From NCBI RefSeq assembly GCF_000471905.2, contig NW_006497083.1:1701594-1765593 (forward strand): 64,000 bases of DNA, in the 5' to 3' direction. The notes beneath the pieces were generated by a model, which did no database searches, was not told the origin of the DNA, and worked only from the letters and a program-made list of their open reading frames with translations. Shown piece by piece: positions 35,702-46,764 of the stretch (position 1 is the stretch's first letter; the number at the start of each line of letters is the position of its first letter). The stretch is from Amborella trichopoda (lineage: Eukaryota > Streptophyta > Magnoliopsida > Amborellales > Amborellaceae). The position numbers were made by a program, and so were the translations under genes.

Positions 35702-38700
35702 GTCTAGTTTTTTTTACTATCGTTTGGATAGATTTTGAATTGAGATTATGAGAAAACCCATGTTTAGTTTTTTTTTTTTTTAAAGTGGGGTTGAAACCCT
35801 ATGGATTAGAGCTGTGTCTATTGTGCCCTAGTTACAGAATGAAGGACCCAATGCCCAACTTAATTTTAGCCTCAATTTCAATTCTTACTTCTGTTTTATG
35901 TTTATTTGATTGGTTATTTGCCATTGGTTTTGGTGAATTATAGTCTCGAAGAACTGGGATGTCAGCATTCGTTTTTTTTCCCGTTCTGTGGTCGATGTGT
36001 GAGTTATGTTTGGTAGCTTATTAGCTAGGGAGCTACTTGCTTTTCTTGGGTTATGCATTATTTGATTTTCTCTCCACATTTGGTTCGTCTTGTGCTTGCC
36101 TAGACAATCATGTTTAGCATAAAAAGAAGGGTAGCAAAAAAATGGCATTGTATGAACTTCAATGTTTTATAGGTTCAAATTTTGAGGTAGTTATATGCTT
36201 GTTTTTACTACTTATGTCCATGTGTTGAGGAAGAAAATGCAGTAGCTCTTGCTTTTGTCGAAGAAGGGGTAGATATGATAGCTTTGTTTGTTCAATCATT
36301 CTTTATGGAACATTGAGTTGTTGCAATGGCACTACAAATTTCAAAAAAAAAGAAAAAGAAAAATGGGGAGAGATGTCACCATGACACTCTTGGTACTTGT
36401 ATAGATTGTAACACCTTTTTGGATTTAACAAAAACTTTGTTAATAATTAAAAATAACAAGGAAAATTTCTTGTTAGTATAAAGTCGATAGGTTACACAAG
36501 ATTGAAACAGTGTTAAGGGACTCAGGCCGAATTACTTGGACTTGCTTCTTGCGGATATTTGGGTAAAACTCGCGATTACATAAAACATAAAAAATACAGA
36601 AAATATGTTCAATTGTAAAACCGATATTTGAATATTTCATATGTAATTTTAGTTTTTGATGATGATTTGGGTTGTTCTTGTTTGTTTTTTTTTTTTGGGT
36701 GAGTCAGTGGATAGGGCCCCTACCCTGGTAGGATTGTTCTTGTCATGTGCCATATTTTATATTTTTCTTTTTGGAATTTTCTGAAATGTACTTTGATTTT
36801 TACTATTTTATTTTAATTTTAATTTTTAGGGTAGTTTTTTTGCCCTGTACACTACTCGAGGGAGTAAGGGCCCGAGTCTTGAGCCTAAGCTGTGTACCTG
36901 AATATTGGATTAGAAACAGCAAATTGGTGCAGTAATAAGTTCAAACTTGCTTCTTTTTAGTTACATGATGATTATTTCTTGATTTTTCATTTTCTATATA
37001 AATTTTAATTTTTCTTTTATTTTTGTAAGTCTGAGAACTTTAATCTGATATAACTTTGTTGTGTATTTATGCCTTATTTTACTCCAAGAGCTTTGCTTTT
37101 CCCTATCTTTTGAATCTTCTAGGATATTTTTTTGATGAACTACTTATGATGCTATTACATATTTATTTAAAGATCTTTTCAATCTAACCCAAACTATATT
37201 TTCAATCCTTCTAGTCTATTATCCTTTCTAAATTTTGGTTGCCAAAAGTCGATCTGCATTCCTCTCCATATAATTTTAATAAAACTTTTGTGACATTTGT
37301 CATGTAAGCTAATATGATACTATTATTGTGGGATTAACTAAACTAGTGTCAGAGGCTAAATCACAGATGGTATTGACAAAGTACTCGAGATTTTATAAGG
37401 TGTGTGGGCTTTAGGATTCTACCAAGGCTGGAGAAAAATAATCCTTCTGACTGGCTTAAAGGTTTTCTTTTACTTGGATCCCATTATTATTGAAGTCAAT
37501 TAACTAGGCTAGAAGGAGTAATCCTGGAGGAGTGTTTAAAAGTTTGGACTTGGGCTCAGACTTGCTAACAACCTGAGTCCGAGTTAGCCAATTCGGCTTA
37601 GTCAATTGTCCGACTTAGCTGAGTCTTAGCTGAGTCTCTCTTAAAAATACGAAGGGTTTGGTAATCAATAATATTCGCCCTAGTTTTAGTGTTTTTCATC
37701 CGGGGCCAGCACCCTGTTGGGTCCAAGTGACTTGAATGAGTCCAAGTTCGAGTCACTAATTCTTTAATCACTACCTTGGTGGCTAGTGGATGTTATGGAA
37801 TAGATTTTTGAGAGAGTTGGAAGGTTTATGCGTCTATTTTATCCATGGATAATGAGTATCTAAGTGCGAGGTAGATTCACTAGCTAGAGGGAGTTTGAAG
37901 GACTTTTGCTTTATTGGGATTCTCAGTCCTTTTTGTGACCTTTCCATTGTTTCTTCTTTCCATTTTTTATCTCTTCTTTACATTATGCGCTTTGAGGGTG
38001 CTCCACTAATGCAGATTTGCACATTCATACTCTATCTTGGTTATTCAATTAAATATAAAAAAGTAATAAAAGTTATTCATTTTGTTTTTTGTGAATATAA
38101 ACGTGCCTTGTATACGCTTAAAAAAATGTTAATCCCTTATGAAATTGATAACAAGACTTCCCCTGTGGTTAGTGACCATTTCTTTTGCTGTTCATTTTAT
38201 CTTACAGTGTTAAGAATGTCCTTGAAGCATCCACTTTTGTCTAGAAAACAGTTCTCAAGTTCTTTGGTAACCTCGGATTAAAACAATTCTGGGCATTAAC
38301 CAAGCTACTAATGGCTTATCAATAAGAAAGTCTGTTAACCATAAAAGGTTGATTAATTAAACTTGCACTTTTGGAATTGGGTGATTAATACATTACTTTT
38401 ATTGGTAAGAGTTATACTTGCATGGAATGGTTGATATTCTTAAAATAATCTTGGTAATTTTACTTCCAAGAGTTCTTAGATCCAAAGATGGTATGTTAGT
38501 TCTTAACCTGAACCACTAAGCTTGCCTAGAGATTATTTGCTCTTTATATTTGGTAGTATCACCTTTCCTCTAATCCACTGACCTAATAATGTATACAATC
38601 ACATGCGGACTTGGCTTTTCTGGATGAAAGCAAATTAAAATTTCTTTCTGTGGCATGACATGTTTCCAAATGTTGGCTTTCTAGATGTTGGCCATCCTTG

Positions 38701-38714
38701 TCATTCCACAGGTA
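35702..38714 (+). other. TOC90 intron 1, first part (outer copy)
   Basis: No gene is seen. The sequence pairs with 52,900-55,256 in the inverted arm, and open frames here (for example 37,895-38,281) are broken in that other copy. Confidence 0.6.
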
Positions 38715-39075
38715 ACACATTGTGTACATCATCGTCGTCAAAGCCTTTTCCCAAATCATTGGGATCGGCTACACGAATCCGCGATTTTGCTCTATCAAGG
38801 GCCATACCCTCGGTGAGGCCATAGGTCTCCATATCTTTTCTTACTATATCCAACCGTGTCTTTTTGGGCCTACTCCTTATACCTTTTTTTAGCCTTCCCT
38901 TTGAACTAACTCGGACCTTCTAACAATTGTACTAGGTCTGCAGCACACATTAACCAGCCCACCTATGTCTACTCTCTCTCATCTTATTGTCTATTGGTGC
39001 CACACCTGAATTCTTCCGAATGTATTCATGTCGAATTTTATCCCATCTTGATTTGCCACTCATCCATCCCTCCTA
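38715..39075 (-). mobile_element. RTE-type LINE 3' fragment
   Basis: On minus the sequence contains RPKKTRLDIVRKDMETYGLT and then ADPNDLGKGFDDDD, the C terminus of a plant RTE reverse-transcriptase protein, with the usual GATGATG end at about 38,725. Only the 3' end is present. The homologous position of the inverted arm (52,230-52,545) carries the same fragment, so this insertion is older than the TOC90 duplication. Confidence 0.8.
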
Positions 39076-39779
39076 AGTCTACTGCAAATGCATATGAATT
39101 TGAAAATATTTCATGTTTGGGGATGTGGTCTATCTGATTTCCTGTATGATTATGGAAACATTCAGTTGCATTGATAGGGTGTCTATCTATCAGAGACAAT
39201 ATTCATATCTAATGATATTTGTCCCAAGACATGTGCCCCACCTAACCCGTACCTATTATTTAGTACTGTAATTTGTTAATAATAAATACCAAAAATCAGC
39301 AAGAAAACCAGGAACTTGGGGCATTGAACTAACTGTGAAAGCTGCCTAGTATCTCCTCAATTGATACTAGGACTTCATACTTCCCATTTGGATCTCCTCA
39401 ATTGATGGCGCACCGAACACTGGGAAAAGGGTCTTTCTTCTTCAACTCTTCATTGGGAAGCTAAAACTCATTGAGATCAGGAAGAAAAGCAAACCCTACT
39501 CTTCTGGCTTTTCCCTCATAGTTATAGGGCTTTTGTCTCCCTCTGGCTTTTTCGCATGCCTTAAAGCGGCCATTTGGATTCATGGAAAAAGATTACCAAG
39601 CAATGGTTTTCGAGGGAGAATTCCCATTTCCGCCATTTTGATCCAAAATTTGGAGAGGAGATTTTTATTTTGTCGGAAATCATTTTCTCAATTTTGAGCC
39701 TTTATCTCTTGCCAAGCTAGAAGATTAATTTACCTCTTAGATTCCTTATAGAGCCGAACGGAAAAAATTAAAATGAGTG
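39076..39779 (+). other. TOC90 intron 1, middle part
   Basis: Non-coding, pairs with about 51,545-52,225 of the inverted arm. No gene is seen. Confidence 0.5.
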
Positions 39780-41085
39780 TATAGCTTGTTGGGGCCTGAA
39801 CAGAAAGGCCAATTTAAAAAATGTCCATGTCTTTGTTTCTCGTCTCTTTGTCTCTCCTTGTTTACAAAATCTCTTTCTACTTCTTACCATAGTTACTAGG
39901 AATGCCCATGTAGGGGTCTGCTTCCTCCCTAGAATCTCGATCCCGCAATTCGAATGACACGATCTCGCTTCCAGACACTTCCTTGTGTATTTGGATCTCG
40001 TAACCGGAGTTATGGTAACTCAATTCCTTTGGGAATGAGTTCCCTAGCAAGTGGGATCCAGATCCACATGCCCAAGATCATGGCTCTAATATCATTCGAA
40101 ACGACGATTCCATCATACCAAGAACCAAGTATCCTATACCATGGGAGCAAGCTACACCTACAAAGTTTATTTTATTTGTATAAAATAAAATAAAATGTGG
40201 TCATAGCTGACCCCTTGTCTCTCGCTCTCTCTTTCTCTCTCTCATGAATGAACCCAACAAGCCATAGCTGCCACCTTTAAACATTTAATGCAATCTGTGA
40301 ATAGCGATTGTAGAATGATTTGTATAAACACCATCTAATTTTTGAAGGGTTCGATCTTTGTCACAAAACTCAAATTTCAAAAATTTCTTTAAGCAAAAAA
40401 AAATCTAGCAATTGCTACATGGTTTCCATATTTTTAGCCTACAAAAATCAACCTAGTGCTGCGTTTTGAGTCTTTTGATTGAGGGAGTAATGCACAATAT
40501 GCTCTTGCATTAGCACAATACATTTGCTCAATCATTGATTGCAAACTTAATAGAAATGGGAAATCTAGCCCATCCTTGAGTGTCAATAGTATAGACCATA
40601 GTTACTGGAATCTCACCACCGACCTCGCATTTCTAGTTTCGAAACCCAATACCACGTTTCCGTTAAGGATTCTCCATGGAAGTCGTTTTTCGGAACCAAG
40701 GAAACTCGATACCTTAATTTCGAAATCTCGATTTGACACATCTTTAGAAACTATTTTTCGTAACCAAGGAAACTTGATTCCTTAATTTTGGAATTTCACG
40801 TCACTACATCATTAGAAATCATTTATCGGAACCAAAGAAACTCGATTCCTTAATTTCGGAATCTCGATCCAGCACAAGAAACTTAAACCCATTAATTGCG
40901 GGTAGTCGTTCCCAAATATATCGAATCTGGATTCTAGCGAGGATTAAATGTTGATACTACGTCAATTGGAGTAGAAATCTTCCTTTGATTACTTTTAGTG
41001 GTTGCAGGTAGAGTTTAATTATTTTACTTGTGCCACCCTAGATGACCTTTACTTTAAAATTTAAAATATAACTGGTAAATACGAC
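39780..41085. repeat. Block present only in the left arm, with tandem repeats
   Basis: The right arm passes directly from a sequence matching 39,779 to one matching 41,086. Inside the block, at 40,660-40,870, three units of about 70 bases share GGAACCAAGGAAACTCGAT and CCTTAATTTCGGAATCTCGA. No terminal repeats or coding sequence were found, so whether it is an insertion here or a deletion there is open. Confidence 0.6.
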
Positions 41086-42510
41086 ACATACAGTTAAAAG
41101 TAAAAACATGGCCTAGACATAATCCTATTTTGTCTTTATAATACTGAAGTCAACATAAAAATTTAGAACTAGTTGTCTGTTGTATATAATGACCGTAAGT
41201 TCGATGGTCAACACAATCATTTTAAAATTTGGGAAACCTTCTAATAAGTGGCATCCAGTCTAGGTTCTAAAGTTGATGAGGCTCAAGATGTGCTTGTGGC
41301 TTCCTTCTCCATAAAAATGAAATCTCGATTCCTGGTAGGGGTCGTCAAACGCATCCCATAGTCCACATTGTTGTAAATCTCTATCTCAAACTGGCATGGA
41401 TCTCTGATCCATGTACTTCAGAAACTTGATATGTTAGAATCACGATTTGAAACAACATCTCTGTTCCACATATGTCAGAAACTCGACTCCATAGACGTTG
41501 GAAACTTGATTCCGCGTATTAATGAATTTTGACTTCTGGAGTGTGGATTCTAGGAAGATTGGAATCTCGAAGGACAAAATCTCGATTTTATATGTGGATG
41601 AAACTTGGATCTATTTTAGTCGAAACACGATTGTCAAAAACTAGGAATCTCTATACTAGCGATTCCTATTGTATAGACAACGATTCCTCAAGCAGGAATC
41701 TTCTAGCCGGCCACGATTCTGCTATTCCGGTTTCTAAAACGATTCGGGTTTCCCATGCGTTTCCAACAACTATAGTATAAACATAAGAATAGTAAATCTT
41801 ACCCAGCATTGCGTACAGGTTTAGAAAAGGGTAGTGTATAATTAAGTTGTAGTGGTGCACTATATACCACAATAATGTTGTTTACTCAATTTGGTGTGAA
41901 ATCATGCTCCAATGCATCAGAATAAGGTCTTTCACTGAATTCGGTATGAAATTATGCTCCAATGCACCAATATTGTTGTTTGCTGAATTCGGCATGAAAT
42001 TATGTTCCAATGACATCAAAAATTCAAAGGCAATCTCAATGCCATGATTTTTTATTACATTGATACCTTGGAATTGTGGATTTGGAAAGAGTTAAACGTG
42101 CTATCTAATGGAAGGTGCTCCCAGTTTACAATATACGGAAATAGCGAACTCTGGAAACCCCAATCCTAAAAACGTCACAACGCGATCCCTTTTGGTAGGG
42201 AACCCGCTCCTGTCCAGATCGCAATACGTTCCCTAGAAGTCATGGAACTCACTCCCATCCTCGAGCCATGTATGGAGCTTGCTCCGCTGCTCAGAGAACT
42301 TTGAGCTAGACTCGCCCTACGCTCTTGTTCGTGTATCCGGAACTTCTCACGTTCCCATTCTTGGTAACTATTACTTCTAACAATTTTCTTCTCTCTATGT
42401 CTGCCATATGAGCATCTAGTTATCGAATAATACAATTATATTAAGTATATCTTGAGAATTCTTAACAAAAGGTAGAAGAACAACAACAAAAAAATCATAA
42501 TAATCATTAC
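41086..42510 (+). other. TOC90 intron 1, continuing; degenerate GAATCTCGA-rich sequence
   Basis: Words such as AATCTCGATT and GAAACTCGA recur irregularly (41,320-41,720). At 42,180-42,330, GGGAACCCGCTCC-like words recur. It pairs with about 50,110-51,490 of the other arm. The 86-codon minus frame at 42,175-42,435 is broken in that copy. Confidence 0.5.
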
Positions 42511-43025
42511 AACATTATACTGATTTGATATGGTAGGGAAACTTTACCCTCTACAAGTAGAACTTATATGAAGAATTTCTTTGAGAAATGTTTATTCCAT
42601 ATGATCCAAATGGCAGAAATGTATCTTCTCAGGTTGTATCTAGATGCTATCGAGACAAGAAAAATCCATTTTATAGGAAAGGATTTACGTAAGAAATGTA
42701 TTTCACAGAAAATAGTTTTTTCTAGTTAATTTTTTCCTGTAATCCAAATCGGGCCTAAAACCCTGGCGGCTTCTTCCTCTTGTTTTCTGACTTACACCCT
42801 TTGGTTTTTCGCTCTATTTTGGTCATGTGGTTACTTGAAAAATATGGGAGAGTCACGAAATTTAAAAAAAGAAGTGGCTTATGTGATCACCAAAAATAAG
42901 GTTCCTGAGAGAGTTGGTTCAAGGCCTATAGATTTTAGCCTTAGGTTTCTAAAGGAGATTACTTTGCCTTCAACTGGGAGATCCATGGGGCAAGAGAGGC
43001 ATTCAATCTCTGCCCTTTTTTTTTG
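42510..43025 (+). repeat. Intron segment P, copy 1 of 3
   Basis: It starts ACATTATACTGATTTGATAT and ends TTCAATCTCTGCCC plus a T run. Copies lie at 49,600-50,115 (minus) and 56,415-56,895 (plus). The two plus copies flank the whole inverted insert, so the insert lies inside this intron segment. At 43,020 the T run switches to GAAACTTGAAATGCC, which belongs to the start of intron 1. This is a breakpoint with T-run microhomology. Confidence 0.8.
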
Positions 43026-43026
43026 A

Positions 43027-44165
43027 AACTTGAAATGCCGTGGTAACATCTCAATGTTCCGTAAAGAATGATGAAACAAGCAAAGCTATCCTATCTATCC
43101 CTTCTTCGACGAAAGCAATAGCTGCTGCATTTGTTTATCAACAAATGGACATAAGTAGTGAAAACAAGCATATAATTACCTCAGAATTTGAACCTATGAA
43201 ACATTGAAGTTCATCCAATGCCAGTTTTTTTCTACCTTTTTTTTTTTTACTAAACATAATGGTTAAGGCAAGCACAAGACGAACCAAATGTCGAGAGAAA
43301 ATCAAATAATTCATTAGCCAAGAAAAGCAATTAGCTCCCTAGCTGAAAAGGTACCAAACATAAGTCACATATCGGCCATAGAATCGGACAAAAGAACGAA
43401 TACTGACATCTCAATCCTTCTAAACTATAATTCACCAAAACCAATGGCAAATAACCAAATCAGATAAACAAAAAACATAAGTAAGAATTGAAATGGAGGC
43501 TAAAATTAGGTTGGACATTGCGTTATTCATTATGTAAGTAGGGCACAATAGACACAACTCTAATGCATAAGGTTTCAACCCCACTTTAAAAACAGAACAA
43601 ACTAAACATGGGTTTTATCATAATCTCAATTCGATATTTATCCAAATGATAGTAAAAAAAACCAGACCTGTTACATCGACATCCTTGGGCCTCTCATCCC
43701 CTTCAAAGAAGTTATCGCTGCTTGAAAGTGTTCTTGCAGAGAGCAAAGACTTACATGAAATCCACTCCTTAAAGATCTTCATCCTAAAATGGAAACTCTT
43801 TAATCTGTCTAACTATTGGCTTAAAAATCCCTCCTCATCTGCTTTTCAAGAGAGAAACATCACCATTCTCGTTGAGAATACGATTTATTCTTGCATATCG
43901 TCTTCTTCCTCCTCTCTCACTTCAGAGAATGTCGACCTCTGAGCAAGAGCGAGAAAGTAGAGAGAGAGAGGGGAAGAGGTAGCAGAGTGGGAAGCATAGA
44001 TTGCAAGGAAAGGGGCATGGGGGTTTGGAGGAGGACTCCTGACCGTCGAAATGTTTTTTGATGGATTATCCCAAGCACAAATGAGTTTATTCAACAGTTT
44101 CAGGTATCAACCCTTCGAGTTTAAAAAATTGAAATATATTTTGATAGGGTTGCAGGACTAAGAAT
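43027..44165 (-). repeat. Third copy of TOC90 5' region (exon 1b and intron start)
   Basis: It is in the same orientation as 54,620-55,745 and inverted relative to 35,190-36,350. It contains exon 1b and about 640 bases of intron start. Its outer flank (44,165-44,415) matches 55,745-55,995. Confidence 0.8.
43668..43782 (-). pseudogene. TOC90 exon 1b, extra copy
   Basis: On minus it reads MKIFKEWISCKSLLSARTLS to DVDVT, 38 codons plus one base, two codons shorter than the other copies, with an intact start and a GT donor (ACAG/GTCTGG). No exon 2 lies downstream in the right orientation, because the sequence breaks at 43,027 into segment P. It is therefore an orphan exon. Confidence 0.75.
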
Positions 44166-44414
44166 GCAGTTTCTACAAGTGTTTTTTCTTATAGTTAGTA
44201 AATATGTATTGTGTCAAGAGAAAGTGGATGGTTTCAATGGCGAAGAGAGAGAATGGGCAAAAAGGTAAAAAGAGTTTCAACATAAAACCCATTGCGGTGG
44301 TATTTAAGTCAACGGGTGCTGAGATTTTTCTCTTATTAAAATGGATGGCCCAAAACTCAAATACACCCTAACATGGTGTATTCAAAATACATAAGATCAT
44401 TCCCCTTTATGGTA

Positions 44415-44865
44415 GTGAGTTTCAGGTGTGGCTTTACTTATTGGGAAATGGTTTTGGCTATTGCTCTATCAAAATAAGTAAAGCATCAACTCAAAACTCA
44501 TTGAAAATTACAATTCTAGCGTCAAAAAACCACGAAATTGATCATTTTATCCTTGACCATTATGGTTGTAAAAAAAATTAGGATTTCAAGCCTGAAATAT
44601 AATGCAGATTGTAGCAAATTACTAAGACGGTCCATTCGCCTTAAAAATAAGTGTTCACGGATCGACAAGGTTTGTACTATCTTTTGAGCTTCAAATTTCA
44701 TTGTTGGTTTTGGAAATTAATTTTAGATCGTTGTGAAGATTTCTGATTTGCCTAAACTGCTTTCCAGATAAGGATTCAAAGTGAGGCTTTACTTTGTTTT
44801 TGTGAAACTTAGACCTTATAGAAACTGCATCCTTAGTCCTGCAGCCCTATCAAAATATATTCCAA
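44415..44865 (+). mobile_element. Family B element between two TOC90 exon-1 copies
   Basis: It starts GTGAGTTTCAGGTGTGGCTT and ends TTATAGAAACTGCATCCTTA. It lies between exon 1b (minus) and exon 1c (plus), in the place of their shared upstream region. Near-identical to 55,995-56,415. Confidence 0.7.
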
Positions 44866-45641
44866 TTTTTTAAATTCGAAGGGTTGAAACCTGAAACTGT
44901 TGAATAAACTTATTTGTGTTTGGGATAATCCCTCTGAAAACATTTAGACGGTCAGGAGACCTCCTCCAAACCCCCACGCCCCTGTCCTTGCAATCTATGC
45001 TTCCCACTCTGTTATCTCTTCCTCGGTATCTTTACTTTCTCTCTCTTATTCGGAGGTCTTCATTCTCTGATGTGAGAGAGGAGGAAGATGATATGCAGGA
45101 ATAAATCGTATTCTCGAAGAGACTGGTGATATTTCCCTCTTGAAAAGCAGACAAGGAGGGATTTTTAAGCCAATAGTTAGAAAGATGAAGGGGTTTCCAT
45201 TTGAGGAGGAAGACTTTTAATGATTGGATTTCATGGAAGTCTTACTCTCTGCAAGACCACTTTCAGACAGCGATAGCTTCCTCGAAGAGGACGAGACCCA
45301 TGGGCACGAGGATGTCGATGTGACAGGTCTTGTTTTTTTTACTTTCGTTTGGATAAATTTTGAATTGAGATTATGAGAAAACCCATTTTAATTTGTTCTT
45401 TTTTTAAAGTGCGGTTGAAAACTTAGAGCTGCATCTATTGTTCCCTAGTTACAAAATGAATAAACCAATGCCCAACCTAATTATAGCCTCCATTTCAATT
45501 CTTACTTCTGTTTTTTATTTATTTGATTGGTTATTTGACATTAGTCTAGAAGGACTAAGATGTCAGTATTCGTTATTTTTTCCGGTTTTGTGGTCGATTT
45601 GGTACCATATCAGCTAGGGAGCTAATTGCTTTTTTTGGCTT
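44865..45641 (+). repeat. Fourth copy of TOC90 5' region (exon 1c and intron start)
   Basis: It matches 35,200-36,055 in orientation and order: leader, exon 1, and intron start up to CAGCTAGGGAGCTA. It ends abruptly at 45,641 at the truncated exon 2 of the inverted copy. Confidence 0.8.
45207..45326 (+). pseudogene. TOC90 exon 1c, broken copy
   Basis: It is homologous to 35,581-35,701, but the start codon is AGG instead of ATG and one base is missing in the TCTTTGCTCTC stretch (TCTTACTCTC here). The GT donor is kept. It is an orphan exon facing the truncated exon 2 on the opposite strand. Confidence 0.75.
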
Positions 45642-46764
45642 ATGAGAGGAGATGAGGCAAAGATGGCCATCTCTGATTTGTTTTGCTTCCCATGAACAAC
45701 ATCTTGAAACTTCAATACGCATTTGCATCATTCAGGACCTTAGAGGAGATGCATAAAAGCAAGAATTGGGACCTCCAAGCTTGATCATTTGGGAGAACTT
45801 TCTCCCCTTCCCTATTTCTTACACACGGAGGATGATTCTCTACAAGTAACAAGGGGTTCCTGAGCCTTGTGTCAACTGCAGTTTGGTGTATATGATGCTT
45901 CATTATATTCTTGTACTGGGAATGCTTTATAAACTTTTGAAGTCCCATCAGGTCCTTTTGTAAGAGATGACGAAGAATGGGTTAAAACAATGATAGTATT
46001 GAACTAAATAGCAGACCCAAAAGTCTTTGTGATTAGCTTGAGTAAAGGGAAGTCATTGTAATCCATGTTTATAACATTGAGCCGATTGAAATAGAGACAA
46101 TATATGGCGGTGATTTTCGAATGAACCTTTTCACAGTACGCATGGTTTTACGATTTAGTCATTGGTCAGAAGGTGAAGGAAGAAGATCGAGGGTTATTGA
46201 TAACCTTTACCTTAACACCCATTACAGTGCCAACTATTTCTTGAATCTTTTCAGTGGCAGGTTGGAAAGCATCAGTAAATACCTTTGCTTGATTGAAAAT
46301 GGAATTTATAGTTGCACTCTTGCCAACCCCTGCTTTTCCCAGAAGAAGGACCTTAATAGAAAAGTCTAGCTCACTGCGACCTTGTCCAGCTGTCTCTTGC
46401 TCCCTTGCTATTGCTTTAGCTCTATCTATGCTGAGATCGACTCTTTTGGCATTGGAATCACTGGCTCTTATTTGCTTAGTGAGTTCTAATCTGTACAAGA
46501 CCTGTGCAACCACAAGATTATGTGATGATTGACCTAGTATATGAACAAGGCACAAAAAGTTTACTTGAGCAAAAAGTTTACTTGAACTGCATCAAGTTTT
46601 TCCAATGTCACTGCTTTTACCATCAGGATAGTGGTGGGAAGAATGACAATCCTCCATCACTACAGGTGGTGTATAGGGGTAAGATCCGCTGGATTGGATG
46701 CCATTAGCAAGACAAGCAGAAGTTGTAGATGCATTCCTTGATGAACCGGGGGGAGTTCTTGAAG
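45642..46764 (-). pseudogene. TOC90 exon 2 of the inverted copy, truncated
   Basis: On minus the exon starts at 46,764 after TTTCAG and keeps the frame of exon 1, reading SRTPPGSSRNASTTSAC. At the base where the outer copy has a stop, this one has Ser. It continues through LVVAQVLYRLELTKQIRA and the G1 motif, here GKAGVGKS (outer copy GKTGVGKS). The G3 motif DTPG is lost (NNP) with a frameshift near 46,200. A 17-base duplication near 46,560 and a broken stretch at 45,950-46,160 add more damage. It ends at 45,642, about residue 332 of the outer protein, so the rest of the GTPase and the membrane domain are gone. It is a pseudogene. Confidence 0.9.

Larger units (their letters stand above)
35190..43025 (+). 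repeat. Left arm of the TOC90 inverted duplication
   Basis: This arm carries promoter, exon 1 and most of intron 1 in plus orientation. It pairs in reverse complement with 49,600-55,745. Landmarks that pair: exon 1 (35,581 with 55,377), CTTTTCTGGATGAAAGCAAA (38,612 with about 52,915), ATACGGAAATAGCGAA (42,133 with about 50,480) and the segment ATGGGAGAGTCACGAAATTT (42,844 with about 49,790). The main length difference is a 1.3-kb block (39,780-41,085) missing from the right arm. Confidence 0.85.

Noticed and set aside
37895-38281. 128-codon open frame in intron 1
   Set aside because: Low-complexity, hydrophobic AT-rich translation, and the paired region in the inverted arm is not open in this frame.
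42175-42435. 86-codon minus-strand frame rich in Arg, Glu and Ser
   Set aside because: It sits on degenerate GGGAACG repeats and is broken in the other arm.
42835-43026. About 60-codon frame (MGESRNLKKEVAYVITKNKV...) open in all three copies of segment P
   Set aside because: Most differences between the copies change amino acids, there is no known domain, and it lies in an intron. The openness is explained by recent duplication.
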